Source: JBOFEH01 sp051650265 (GTDB lineage: Bacteria; Bacillota; Clostridia; Lachnospirales; Cellulosilyticaceae). From it: a DNA stretch of 42,512 bases. Position numbers and translations under genes: made by a program. Below are positions 1 to 8,180 of this stretch, in pieces; the stretch's first letter is position 1, and each line of letters starts with the position of its first letter. A model generated the notes under the pieces. That model saw only the letters and a list, made by a program, of their open reading frames with translations, had not been told where the DNA came from and did no database searches. The DNA lies in contig JBOFIR010000060.1 of NCBI GenBank assembly GCA_051650265.1, positions 1-42,512 on the forward strand, written 5' to 3'.

Positions 1-1
1 T

Positions 2-820
2 ATTACAGAAGCAGTAGAGAAAATGTGTCAGGAGGCTAATATTCATCTATCAGGAGATATGGAGCAGGCACTAAGGAATGCATGTGGTTGGGAAACCAAT
101 GAACTGGGTAAAAGTATTCTAGGAGATATTATCGAAAATCTAGAAGTTGCAAAGATAGATCAAATTCCAATTTGCCAAGATACAGGAACAGCAGTTGTAT
201 TTGTTAAAATTGGGCAAGAAGTTTATATTGAGGGTGGACTTTTAGAAGAGGCGATCAATGAAGGTGTAAGACGTGGCTATGAGAAAGGATACCTCAGAAA
301 GTCTATTGTCAAAAATGCCATTGATCGTGTGAATACAAAAGATAATACACCTGCGGTAATCCACTATGAAATAGTAGCAGGCGATGGGCTAGAGTTGACA
401 GTAGCACCTAAAGGTGGTGGTAGTGAGAATATGAGTAAGGTGTATATGTTAACACCATCTCAAGGCGTAATAGGTATTACAAATGCTGTACTTGAAGCTG
501 TAAAACTAGCAGGACCTAATGCGTGTTTACCGATGGTTGTCGGTATAGGATTAGGTGGTAATTTTGAAAAATCTACGCTATTGGCTAAAAAAGCGTTGAT
601 GAGACCTATTGGTACTTTTAATCCAAATGAGACTATGAAAGCATTAGAGGTAGATTTGCTTGAAAAGATTAATCATACTGGAATTGGACCACAAGGTTTA
701 GGTGGCAAAGCAACAGCACTTGCAGTCCATGTAGAAGACTATCCATGCCATATTGCATCTATGCCACTGGCAATTAATATTGGGTGTCATGTGAATAGAC
801 ACTGCACAGTAAGTTTGTAG
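2..820 (+). CDS. Fe-S fumarate hydratase, alpha subunit (5' end cut off)
   Basis: Alpha subunit of the two-subunit, oxygen-sensitive [4Fe-4S] fumarase (or L-tartrate dehydratase), which interconverts fumarate and malate in the cytosol. The frame is open to the window edge (ITEAVEK precedes the first internal ATG at 23), so the true start lies upstream. Family hallmarks are PICQDTG, the VAPKGGGSEN stretch, GPNAC and the C-terminal GCHVNRH; the cysteines in CQDTG, GPNAC and GCHV are the likely cluster ligands. The beta subunit follows after 12 bp, so the two are co-translated. Fumarase and tartrate dehydratase cannot be separated from sequence alone, but fumarase is the usual function in Clostridia. 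Confidence 0.93.
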   Translation: MTEAVEKMCQEANIHLSGDMEQALRNACGWETNELGKSILGDIIENLEVAKIDQIPICQDTGTAVVFVKIGQEVYIEGGLLEEAINEGVRRGYEKGYLRKSIVKNAIDRVNTKDNTPAVIHYEIVAGDGLELTVAPKGGGSENMSKVYMLTPSQGVIGITNAVLEAVKLAGPNACLPMVVGIGLGGNFEKSTLLAKKALMRPIGTFNPNETMKALEVDLLEKINHTGIGPQGLGGKATALAVHVEDYPCHIASMPLAINIGCHVNRHCTVSL

Positions 821-832
821 GAGGATTAGGCG

Positions 833-1357
833 ATGATACGTGTTAGTTTACCAATGAATCGAGAAGAGGTACGTGTGTTAAGAGCTGGGGAACGTTTATT
901 ATTAAATGGAACGATTTATACAGCAAGAGATGCAGCTCACAAAAAGTTAATGGAGACATATCATAAAGGGGAAGTATTACCTGTAGATCTTCAAAATATT
1001 ACAATTTATTATGCAGGACCAGCGCCAGCTAAGCCAGGACAAATCATCGGAAGCTGTGGACCAACTACTAGTGGGCGTATGGATGTGTATGCACCAGATT
1101 TGATGAAGCTTGGTCAAACAATTATGATTGGAAAAGGCCTTAGAAATCAAGCAGTTATTGATGCCATGCATGAATATGGTGCAGTTTATCTGACTGCTAT
1201 TGGTGGTGCAGGTGCATTGCTCTCAAAACGTATCAAGAAAGCAGAATGTGTTGCTTATGAAGAGTTGGGAGCTGAAGCAATCTATAAGCTAGAAGTAGAA
1301 GATTTTCCTGTGATTGTAACAATTGATAGCGAAGGAAATAACTTATATCAAAAATAG
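833..1357 (+). CDS. Fe-S fumarate hydratase, beta subunit
   Basis: Beta subunit partnering the upstream alpha subunit; together they form the active fumarase. About 174 residues, usual for a free-standing beta subunit. Motifs: IGSCGPTTSGRMD (substrate-binding swivelling domain), MIGKG, and TAIGGAGALL. The start is an ATG with AGGAGG at 820-825. A hairpin terminator at 1487-1527 closes the unit. The fumarase may serve a partial TCA or amino-acid fermentation route; the neighbours do not decide this. Confidence 0.93.
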   Translation: MIRVSLPMNREEVRVLRAGERLLLNGTIYTARDAAHKKLMETYHKGEVLPVDLQNITIYYAGPAPAKPGQIIGSCGPTTSGRMDVYAPDLMKLGQTIMIGKGLRNQAVIDAMHEYGAVYLTAIGGAGALLSKRIKKAECVAYEELGAEAIYKLEVEDFPVIVTIDSEGNNLYQK

Positions 1358-1486
1358 AATGCTAATGGTACAGGGGCAATGACTATCAATAAGTGTTCGA
1401 AGTGCTATGAAATACTCTAAAAAGGTATTAATAGAGTATCTATACATACTAGAGGAATTAGCTAAAATAATAGAAGAGTAATAAAC

Positions 1487-1527
1487 AAGAGAGCTTAGAT
1501 TAGGGACTAGGCTCTCTTTTAGTTTTT
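1487..1527 (+). terminator. Rho-independent terminator after fumarase
   Basis: A 12-bp hairpin (AAGAGAGCTTAG paired with CTAGGCTCTCTT, one G-U) is followed by TTTTAGTTTTT. The 130 bases between the fumB stop and the hairpin hold only a 24-codon reading frame without a good ribosome site. Confidence 0.85.
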
Positions 1528-1643
1528 AGAATAATGCAAGAAAAATAATGTTTTATTGCAAATAAAAATAAATAATGATAGAATTTTTTTATATATAAAG
1601 AATTTAGGGGCAAATATATAATACTTGTAAGGGAGGAAATGAG

Positions 1644-2939
1644 ATGAAAGTATGGCAAGAAGAGGAAATTTACGATATAGAACAAAAGAGAGCAGTGCAA
1701 AGTGAAAGGTTGATCAAGACAGTTGAGCGTGTCTATGCGCATGTACCTTTTTATTATCATAAAATGAAAGAGATGGGGTTAGAGCCTGGGGATATTAAAG
1801 GAGTAGATGATCTGGGTAAATTACCATTTACAACAAAACAAGATTTAAGAGATCACTATCCGTATGGATTATTTGCAGCGCCTATGGAAGAAGTTGTACG
1901 TATTCATGCATCTTCAGGGACAACGGGCCAACCTACAGTGGTTGGTTACACACAAAATGATATAGATATGTGGAAAGATATGATTGCAAGAACACTGGTA
2001 GCTATGGGTGTAAGCAAAAAAGACATTGTACAAGTGGCATATGGTTACGGACTTTTTACGGGTGGATTAGGTGCTCACTATGGAGCGGAACATCTTGGGG
2101 CTGCAGTTGTACCCATTTCTGGTGGGAATACAAAGAAGCAAATTCAGCTGATTCAAGAATTTGGATCGACAGTATTGATGTGTACGCCTTCATATGCGTT
2201 ATACATAGGTGAGACAATGAAGAGTATGGGAATTGATCCTAGGAGTACATCTCTTAGAACAGGGATATTTGGAGCTGAGCCTTGGACGGATGAGATGCGA
2301 GAGCAGATAGAGAGTTTATTGGGAATTAATGCGATGGATATCTATGGGTTGAGCGAAGTACTTGGACCTGGTGTGGCGTTTGAATGTCAGGGTAGATATG
2401 GTATGCATATTAATGATGATCACTTCATACCAGAAATTATCAATCCACAGACACTTGAAGTATTACCTGAAGGGCAAGATGGAGAACTGGTATTTACAAT
2501 GGTGACGAAGGAAGCTTTACCACTGCTCAGATACCGTACACGTGATATTACAAAACTGCATACAGGAAAGTGTTCTTGTGGAAGAACATTAACACGTATG
2601 GATAAAGTAACAGGTAGAAGTGATGACATGTTGATTATTAGGGGAGTAAATGTATTCCCATCTCAGATTGAAAGTATCTTATGTAAGGTGACGGAGGTTG
2701 CGCCGCATTACCTCATCATGGTGGATCGCCTTAATAATCTTGATACACTTGAAGTATGGGTTGAAGTAAAACCTGAATACTTAACAGATCAGATTAAGTC
2801 TTTAGAACGCATTGAAAAGCATATTACAGCTGAATTATTCAGCTTATTAGGTCTGCATGTTAAAGTAAAACTTGTAGAGCCAAAATCAATTGAACGTAGT
2901 GAAGGTAAAGCGAAACGTATAGTAGATCGTCGAAAATAA
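1644..2939 (+). CDS. paaK: Phenylacetate-CoA ligase family protein (copy 1)
   Basis: AMP-forming aryl-acid:CoA ligase of the PaaK type: activates phenylacetate, indoleacetate or a similar acid with ATP to the acyl-AMP and then the CoA thioester. At 431 residues it matches the family. The AMP-binding P-loop SSGTTGQPT lies near residue 92, followed by YGLSE and the YRTRD motif. A Cys pattern (CSCGR) precedes the C-terminal swivel domain (SDDMLIIRGVNVFPSQIE). GGGAGG at 1631-1636 sets the ATG. A close paralog follows after 21 bp and an ACT-domain gene after that. In anaerobes such ligases often work with 2-oxoacid:ferredoxin oxidoreductases on aromatic amino-acid breakdown products; the true substrate is unknown. 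Confidence 0.92.
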   Translation: MKVWQEEEIYDIEQKRAVQSERLIKTVERVYAHVPFYYHKMKEMGLEPGDIKGVDDLGKLPFTTKQDLRDHYPYGLFAAPMEEVVRIHASSGTTGQPTVVGYTQNDIDMWKDMIARTLVAMGVSKKDIVQVAYGYGLFTGGLGAHYGAEHLGAAVVPISGGNTKKQIQLIQEFGSTVLMCTPSYALYIGETMKSMGIDPRSTSLRTGIFGAEPWTDEMREQIESLLGINAMDIYGLSEVLGPGVAFECQGRYGMHINDDHFIPEIINPQTLEVLPEGQDGELVFTMVTKEALPLLRYRTRDITKLHTGKCSCGRTLTRMDKVTGRSDDMLIIRGVNVFPSQIESILCKVTEVAPHYLIMVDRLNNLDTLEVWVEVKPEYLTDQIKSLERIEKHITAELFSLLGLHVKVKLVEPKSIERSEGKAKRIVDRRK

Positions 2940-2960
2940 AAGTGTGGAGGGTGAATCAAG

Positions 2961-4259
2961 GTGATATGGGGAAGAGAAGAAACCTTATCAAGAGATGAGA
3001 TGCATCAAGTGCAGAGTAAACGATTGATCAAAACTGTCAATCATGTCTATGAAAATGTTCCGTTCTATAGGACGAAAATGGATGCAATAGGCATAGAGAT
3101 AGGAGATATCCAAAGTGTAGATGATTTAGGGAAGTTACCCTTCACCACAAAACAGGATTTGAGAGATAACTATCCATATGGTATGTTTGCTGTACCTATG
3201 AAAGAAGTTATAAGAGTTCATGCATCATCTGGTACAACGGGGCAGCCAACTGTGGTGGGTTATACAAAGAAAGATATTGAGATGTGGAGTCACTGTATGG
3301 CAAGACTGTATGCGGCTATGGGGGGGCATGATGAGGATATTATACAGGATGCTTTAGGATATGGCTTTTTTACAGGTGGACTTGGGTTTCACTATGGTGC
3401 TGAAACACTAGGTGCGACTATCGTGCCAATATCTTCTGGAAATACCAAGAAGCAGATTCAAATCATGAGGGAATTTGGTTCGACAGTACTGGTTACTACG
3501 CCATCATATGCACTCTACTTAGGTGAGACAATCAAATCTATGGGGATAGATCCTACAGAACTTAAATTAAGGTTTGCACCTTTGGGCGGCGAACCATGGA
3601 CTCACGAGATGAGGGATGAGATAGAAGGCATGCTTGGAATCAAAGCGTATGATAGTTATGGACTCAGTGAGATTGTTGGACCTGGGGTAGCATTTGAATG
3701 TATACATAAGAACCATTTACATATCAATGAGGATCACTTTATCCCTGAGATTGTAAGTGTAGATACACTGAGTCAATTACCTATGGGTGAGGAAGGCGAG
3801 CTTGTATTTACTACTGTTACCAAAAAGGCATTTCCATTACTAAGATATCGCACACGTGATATCACAAGCCTTGTTCAAGGAAGTTGCGGGTGTGGACGAA
3901 CAACGATGCGTATGAAGAAGTGTACAGGTAGAAGTGATGATATGCTTATTATAAGAGGGGTAAACGTTTTTCCATCTCAGATCGAGAGTGTACTACTTAC
4001 ATTAGGAGAGACTGCACCACATTATATTTTGATTGTAGATCGTATCAATAACCTTGATACACTTGAGGTATGGGTTGAAGGAAAAGAGGGTATTACTTTT
4101 GTAGATGGTATGCGTCATATGAAGGAGATAGAAAAGAAAATTACGAATGAAATACAAAGCGTATTAGGGATTCAAGTTAAAGTAAAACTTGTAGAGCCCA
4201 AGACGATTGAGCGTAGTGAAGGAAAAGCAAAACGTATTATTGATAAGAGGAGGATTTGA
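2961..4259 (+). CDS. paaK: Phenylacetate-CoA ligase family protein (copy 2)
   Basis: Second AMP-forming aryl-CoA ligase, 432 residues, roughly two-thirds identical by eye to the copy just upstream across its full length; the pair arose by tandem duplication. It keeps SSGTTGQPT, YGLSE, YRTRD, the CGCGR Cys motif and the ligase C-terminal domain. It starts at GTG, supported by GGAGG at 2946-2950 and by alignment with the N terminus of copy 1. Differences cluster between the P-loop and YGLSE (for example LGYGFFTGG against YGYGLFTGG), the acid-binding half, which fits a shifted substrate range. The stop overlaps the start region of the ACT gene. Confidence 0.92.
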   Translation: MIWGREETLSRDEMHQVQSKRLIKTVNHVYENVPFYRTKMDAIGIEIGDIQSVDDLGKLPFTTKQDLRDNYPYGMFAVPMKEVIRVHASSGTTGQPTVVGYTKKDIEMWSHCMARLYAAMGGHDEDIIQDALGYGFFTGGLGFHYGAETLGATIVPISSGNTKKQIQIMREFGSTVLVTTPSYALYLGETIKSMGIDPTELKLRFAPLGGEPWTHEMRDEIEGMLGIKAYDSYGLSEIVGPGVAFECIHKNHLHINEDHFIPEIVSVDTLSQLPMGEEGELVFTTVTKKAFPLLRYRTRDITSLVQGSCGCGRTTMRMKKCTGRSDDMLIIRGVNVFPSQIESVLLTLGETAPHYILIVDRINNLDTLEVWVEGKEGITFVDGMRHMKEIEKKITNEIQSVLGIQVKVKLVEPKTIERSEGKAKRIIDKRRI

Positions 4260-4264
4260 GAAAA

Positions 4265-4690
4265 ATGATTATAGAGCAACTTTCCGTATTCGTAGAAAAT
4301 AAATCTGGAAGATTATATGAAGTGATGCAGATTTTAGGTGATGCAGAGATTAATGTATCTGCGCTATCTATTGCAGATACATCTGATTATGGGATCGTAA
4401 GACTTATTGTAAGTGACCCAAATGAAGCACTTAGATTATTGAAGGAACATGATTTTTCGGTACAAAAAACACCTGTAATTTGCTGTAAAGTACCGAATAC
4501 ACCAGGTGGGCTTAAAAGGATGTTAACATACCTTGCAGAAGCGCATATTAGTATTGAGTATATGTATGCTTTTTCAGTTGGAGATGATGCTTCGATTATT
4601 TTAAGAACAGAGGATTGTGAGAAGACAATTACAACACTGTCACAACATGGCATGGAACTTATGTGTGCCTCTGCACTCTATCAAATATAA
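4265..4690 (+). CDS. Tandem ACT-domain amino-acid-binding protein
   Basis: About 141 residues made of two ACT domains (about 1-70 and 71-141): IEQLSVFVENKSGRL and then CKVPNTPGGLKRML. ACT domains bind amino acids and usually regulate a partner enzyme; there is no catalytic domain here. ATG 4265 is preferred because AGGAGG at 4248-4253 is 11 bases away; a TTG at 4256 in the same frame is only 2 bases from it. Stand-alone ACT proteins of this kind commonly sit next to phenylacetate-CoA ligase genes in Clostridia, so it probably senses an aromatic or branched amino acid for the ligases upstream. That role is inferred from neighbourhood. Confidence 0.88.
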   Translation: MIIEQLSVFVENKSGRLYEVMQILGDAEINVSALSIADTSDYGIVRLIVSDPNEALRLLKEHDFSVQKTPVICCKVPNTPGGLKRMLTYLAEAHISIEYMYAFSVGDDASIILRTEDCEKTITTLSQHGMELMCASALYQI

Positions 4691-4691
4691 C

Positions 4692-4735
4692 AAAAAAGTA
4701 GTAGCCCCCTCACAATGGTGGGCTACTACTTTTTT
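4692..4735. terminator. Bidirectional terminator
   Basis: A perfect 16-bp stem (left arm 4692-4707, right arm 4720-4735) with A-run and T-run flanks serves both converging units: the ligase/ACT operon on + and the YjiH gene on -. Confidence 0.93.
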
Positions 4736-4749
4736 GTTATATTTTCAAT

Positions 4750-6117
4750 TTAAAATAATAAATGTGCAATGACTGCAATGATTGGAAGTGTGATGATTGT
4801 ACGTTGGATAAAGATGAAGAAAAGTTCTTTTAAAGATACTGGAATCTTTGATCCAAGAAGAAGAGCACCAACTTCTGATAAGTAGATAAGCTGTGAAACA
4901 GATACACAAGCTACTACGAAACGTGTCATCTCACTTTCAATTCCTGATGCAAGAATAGATGGTAGAAGCATATCGGCAAAACCAGCCATCAATGTACTTG
5001 AAGCAGCAAGTGCTTCTGGCACTCCTAGTATTGCAAGAAGTGGGAAGAAAGGTAATCCTAGAATCTTAAATACAGGCGTGAATTCTGCAATCATTAGTGC
5101 AACTGTTCCAACTGCCATAACAATTGGAATAACAGCAAACCACATATCAATAACGTTTTTGAAGCCATCAATAAAGATACAACGGATAATATTTTGTTTG
5201 TGTGCCTTATCTAAAGCTTTTTCTACTCCGTATGAGAAACTATTGAAACCAGCAGGAATACTTTCGTCTAATGTAGGCGCGCTACCATCGATTAGGACAT
5301 CTTCTTTTTTTGAAAGAGGACCAAATTTAGGAAGTAAAATAGCTGCAATGATACAAGCGAAAGATACTGTTAAGTAGAATGGAATGAACATATGCCCAAG
5401 TCCTACTGTATCGATGATAACAAGTGTAAAAGTTACAGATACTAAAGAGAATGATGTACCAATGATAGAAGCTTCTCTTTTTGTATAAAGTCCTTGTTCG
5501 AACTGCTTGCTTGTAAGTAAAACACCGATCGTACCATCACCTAACCAAGATGTCATACAGTCAATTGCAGAACGTCCTGGAAGTTTGAATACAGGGCGCA
5601 TAATCTTAACAAATAATGAGCCTACAAATTCTAGTAATCCGAAGTTTAAAAGAAGTGGTAAGAATAGACCTGCAAAGAAGAAGACTGAGAATAAGATTGG
5701 TAAAAGATCAAATAAGATCAGGCCACCTGTATTGCCAGAGATAATTGCTTCTGGACCTTTGCCAAGTACAGTAGCTAAGATGAAGCAGGTTGCTAAAATA
5801 CGTACAACAAACCAAATTGGAGATACATTGAAAAGTGTTGTTAGAAATTCACTTTTTATCATGAAATTTGGTTTTAAAATTTTGTAAATAAGTGTTCCTA
5901 CAAGACTTAAACAAACGATGAATGCAAGTGTAATTGGTAAAGCCTCAGCAAGTACATCTTGAAGTCCTCCAGAGAGTACTGCAATAGGAATTGTAACTTG
6001 TCCATCTCTTTGAATAGGTAACATAAATAAAAAGACACCTATAAGAGAAGGAATAATGAATTTTAATTTGTCAATAAATGTATATTTATTCAGTTTGATT
6101 TGATTGTTTTGTGACAT
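4750..6117 (-). CDS. YjiH family nucleoside-recognition (Gate) membrane protein
   Basis: Integral membrane protein of 455 residues with about ten or eleven hydrophobic segments. It has the Gate (nucleoside recognition) domain arrangement of the YjiH family, including LPGRSAIDCMTSWLGDGTIGVLL and a repeat-like C-terminal half (FADMLLPSILASGIES, SQLIYLSEVGALLLGS). Members are proposed transporters, but the substrate is not established. It is a single gene between a promoter-like TTGCAT/TATAAT at 6215-6243 and the shared terminator at 4692-4735. The ribosome site AAGGAGAA lies just upstream of the ATG at 6117. Confidence 0.85.
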   Translation of the reverse strand: MSQNNQIKLNKYTFIDKLKFIIPSLIGVFLFMLPIQRDGQVTIPIAVLSGGLQDVLAEALPITLAFIVCLSLVGTLIYKILKPNFMIKSEFLTTLFNVSPIWFVVRILATCFILATVLGKGPEAIISGNTGGLILFDLLPILFSVFFFAGLFLPLLLNFGLLEFVGSLFVKIMRPVFKLPGRSAIDCMTSWLGDGTIGVLLTSKQFEQGLYTKREASIIGTSFSLVSVTFTLVIIDTVGLGHMFIPFYLTVSFACIIAAILLPKFGPLSKKEDVLIDGSAPTLDESIPAGFNSFSYGVEKALDKAHKQNIIRCIFIDGFKNVIDMWFAVIPIVMAVGTVALMIAEFTPVFKILGLPFFPLLAILGVPEALAASSTLMAGFADMLLPSILASGIESEMTRFVVACVSVSQLIYLSEVGALLLGSKIPVSLKELFFIFIQRTIITLPIIAVIAHLLF

Positions 6118-6214
6118 AATACATTCTCCTTTGTATATAAAGTAGTTATAGACTTTTAATGTGTGAATAAGTTTTGAATAAAAACATTATAAAATAAATA
6201 TTTATGCATAAGTT

Positions 6215-6243
6215 ATTATAATAGGTGTATGAATAAAATGCAA
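6215..6243 (-). promoter_or_regulatory. Promoter for the YjiH-type gene
   Basis: On the minus strand TTGCAT (6243-6238) and TATAAT (6220-6215) are separated by exactly 17 bases. This predicts a roughly 90-base leader before the ATG at 6117. Confidence 0.6.
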
Positions 6244-6351
6244 CAGAATTAACATAACTAATTAAAAATCTTTTAATGATATAGTATGCTCAAAAAAAGA
6301 GTAGATCATGAGGAAGATTAGTGGATAAGAAAAAAGGTATTATAATAGGAA

Positions 6352-6409
6352 ATACTACAAACAAAGAGGTGCACAGTAATATTACTGTGCACCTCTTTGT
6401 TTGTAGTAT
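6352..6409. terminator. 58-bp perfect palindrome, likely terminator
   Basis: Left arm 6352-6380 and right arm 6381-6409 are exact reverse complements with no spacer (29 + 29). It begins 5 bases after the symporter stop codon (minus strand). The nearest U-run in that direction is about 18 bases past the hairpin, so it may act as an mRNA 3'-end stabiliser as well as, or instead of, a classical terminator. Confidence 0.7.
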
Positions 6410-6413
6410 GAGT

Positions 6414-7811
6414 CTATGAATTGCAAGACTCGTTTTGATATGTACCAACAGGTAATTGATGCTCAACCTGATCGGTAATAGATCTATTAAAATAAGCATT
6501 TGTTTCAGCAACGACTACGTGGGAAAGACCTACCAAAGCAATAAGATTTGGGAAAGCCATAAGTCCATTGACGATATCGGCAATTGTCCAGATAAGCTGA
6601 ATCTGTAGGAAGCCACCTAAAGCTACCATAAGTACAAAGACAATGCGATAAGGCATAATTGCCTTGATACCCCAAAGATATTCAGTGCAACGTTCGCCAT
6701 AGTAGTTCCAACCTAGTATAGTGGTAAAGGCAAAAAGTACAAGACAGAGTGAAAGTGCCATACCGCCTACTTGCCCAAATAAGGATGCAAAAGCAGATTG
6801 TGTCATAAGGGTCTCAGTAATACCTGAGTTCCAAACACCTGTGATAACAAGTGTTAAACCTGTTAGTGTACAGATGATCATACTATCTATGAAAGTTCCT
6901 GTCATAGAGATGAGTCCTTGTTCGGCTGGCCAATGGGTCTTTGCAGCAGCTGCAGCAATAGGTGCACTTCCAAGACCTGATTCATTTGAGAAAACACCAC
7001 GTGCAACACCTTTACTGAGTGCATCTTTCATCATTGCACCCGCAAAACCACCAAGAGCGGCATGACCTGTAAAAGCACTTGTAAAGATTGTTTGGAGTGC
7101 TGCTGGAATTTGCTTATAAGATACAGCAAGAATAATGACACAAGCTAAAATATAAAAGCTAGCCATAAAAGGTACGATTGTAGTGGAAACCTTAGAAATA
7201 CTTTTGATTCCCCCCATAACGATGACAGCTACAATTATCGCAACAACGATAGAAAGTACTTTTGGAGAAATGCCAAAAAGGTCGTTGAGACTACTTGTAA
7301 TTGCATTGACCTGCGCAAAGGTACCAATGCCAAGTAAGGCAACGAGTACACCACTAAATGCAAAGAAGATAGCAAGCGGTTTAAACTTTGGCCCAAGTCC
7401 ATTGACAATATAGTACATCGGCCCGCCGGACATTTCACCACGCGCATCGACTGTACGGTATTTGATTGCAAGAACACCTTCGGCGTATTTGGTTGCCATA
7501 CCTAAAAAGGCAGCGACCCACATCCAAAAGAGTGCACCTGGCCCGCCTGCAGCGAGTGCTGTCGCAACACCGACAATATTACCGGTACCTACAGTAGCAG
7601 CAAGTGCTGTGCAAAGCGCACCAAAACTGTTGATGTCACCTTTTCCTTGATTTTCTGCGGTAAAAATAAGCTTAATAGCTTGTGGAAGTTTGAATACTTG
7701 GATTAGTCCAAGCCTAAACGTGAGGAGCAAACCGGTGCCTAATAGCAACACTAATAAAGGCCACCCCCATACAAGATTGTTGATCTGAGTAGCGATCTGA
7801 TTTGGATTCAT
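6414..7811 (-). CDS. Alanine/glycine:sodium symporter (AGCS family)
   Basis: Membrane carrier of 465 residues that moves alanine or glycine with Na+ (or H+). AGCS signatures are GTGNIVGVATAL, GGPGALFWMW, the GEMSGGPMYYI loop and GVFSNESGLGSAPIAAAAA; about eleven hydrophobic segments are visible. The ATG at 7811 has AAGGAGA upstream. The 5' leader contains two glycine aptamers (7870-8037) and a terminator-like hairpin (7850-7875), which makes glycine the likely substrate or signal. A transporter rather than the glycine-cleavage genes being controlled fits an organism that uses glycine as a fermentable amino acid. Confidence 0.93.
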   Translation of the reverse strand: MNPNQIATQINNLVWGWPLLVLLLGTGLLLTFRLGLIQVFKLPQAIKLIFTAENQGKGDINSFGALCTALAATVGTGNIVGVATALAAGGPGALFWMWVAAFLGMATKYAEGVLAIKYRTVDARGEMSGGPMYYIVNGLGPKFKPLAIFFAFSGVLVALLGIGTFAQVNAITSSLNDLFGISPKVLSIVVAIIVAVIVMGGIKSISKVSTTIVPFMASFYILACVIILAVSYKQIPAALQTIFTSAFTGHAALGGFAGAMMKDALSKGVARGVFSNESGLGSAPIAAAAAKTHWPAEQGLISMTGTFIDSMIICTLTGLTLVITGVWNSGITETLMTQSAFASLFGQVGGMALSLCLVLFAFTTILGWNYYGERCTEYLWGIKAIMPYRIVFVLMVALGGFLQIQLIWTIADIVNGLMAFPNLIALVGLSHVVVAETNAYFNRSITDQVEHQLPVGTYQNESCNS

Positions 7812-7849
7812 AATGATATCTCCTTAACATTGATTTTTTCAAATCTCTG

Positions 7850-7875
7850 AAAAAGGGATAGGGAATACCCTGTCC
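7850..7875 (-). terminator. Riboswitch expression-platform hairpin
   Basis: On the minus strand GGACAGGG and CCCTATCC form an 8-bp stem (one A-C mismatch) with a TATT loop, followed by CTTTTT. The 5' arm re-uses the GGACAG end of aptamer II, so folding of the aptamer and of this terminator should exclude each other. Glycine binding would then allow read-through. Confidence 0.65.
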
Positions 7876-8055
7876 TTTTGCCTGAGAGATTGAGCTTAAC
7901 AAAGTTAAGCCTTGCCCCTTCGGCGCTCAAATAAATGAGTCTCTCCAGAGTTCCGTCGGCGATGCAGTCCTACTTAAGAAAATTAAGTCCCTGAGAGCGT
8001 TACTCCTTCGGGGGATCCTTTGTGATCACTCTTCTGCAAAGCGTCTACCGGTATT
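7868..8055 (-). promoter_or_regulatory. Tandem glycine riboswitch
   Basis: Read on the minus strand, two aptamers are present. Aptamer I (8037-7964) has GCAGAAGAG, CCCCGAAGGAG, CTCTCAGG and AGGACTGC. Aptamer II (7949-7870) has CTGGAGAGAC, GCCGAAGGGGCAA, CTCTCAGGCAAAAGGACAG. These are the conserved glycine-aptamer cores; the linker of about 14 bases contains GACGGAA. A promoter lies at 8068-8096 and the controlled gene is the AGCS symporter. Confidence 0.95.
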
Positions 8056-8067
8056 TGGTTAGTCACT

Positions 8068-8096
8068 ATCATACAAAAGATTCAAAAAAAATGCAA
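8068..8096 (-). promoter_or_regulatory. Promoter of the glycine-riboswitch transcript
   Basis: On the minus strand TTGCAT (8096-8091) and TATGAT (8073-8068) have 17-base spacing. Initiation near 8060 puts the whole two-aptamer structure in the leader. Confidence 0.65.
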
Positions 8097-8180
8097 CCAT
8101 TAAATCAAGATTTTAAATTATATGTCTAAAAAAACAATATTTTGCTATAATAAACACAGATATGGAGGAAGGAGAGGAAT

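Noticed and set aside
1407..1481. A 24-codon frame (starting MKYSKKVLIEYLYILEEL) after the fumarase beta gene.
   Set aside because: Only a weak GAAGTG precedes it and no family is evident; possible but not supported.
4692..4735. Reading the strong hairpins (for example this one, 10437-10472 and 33750-33789) as insertion-element ends.
   Set aside because: Each lies directly between convergent genes with A/T flanks, as bidirectional terminators do, and there is no transposase nearby.
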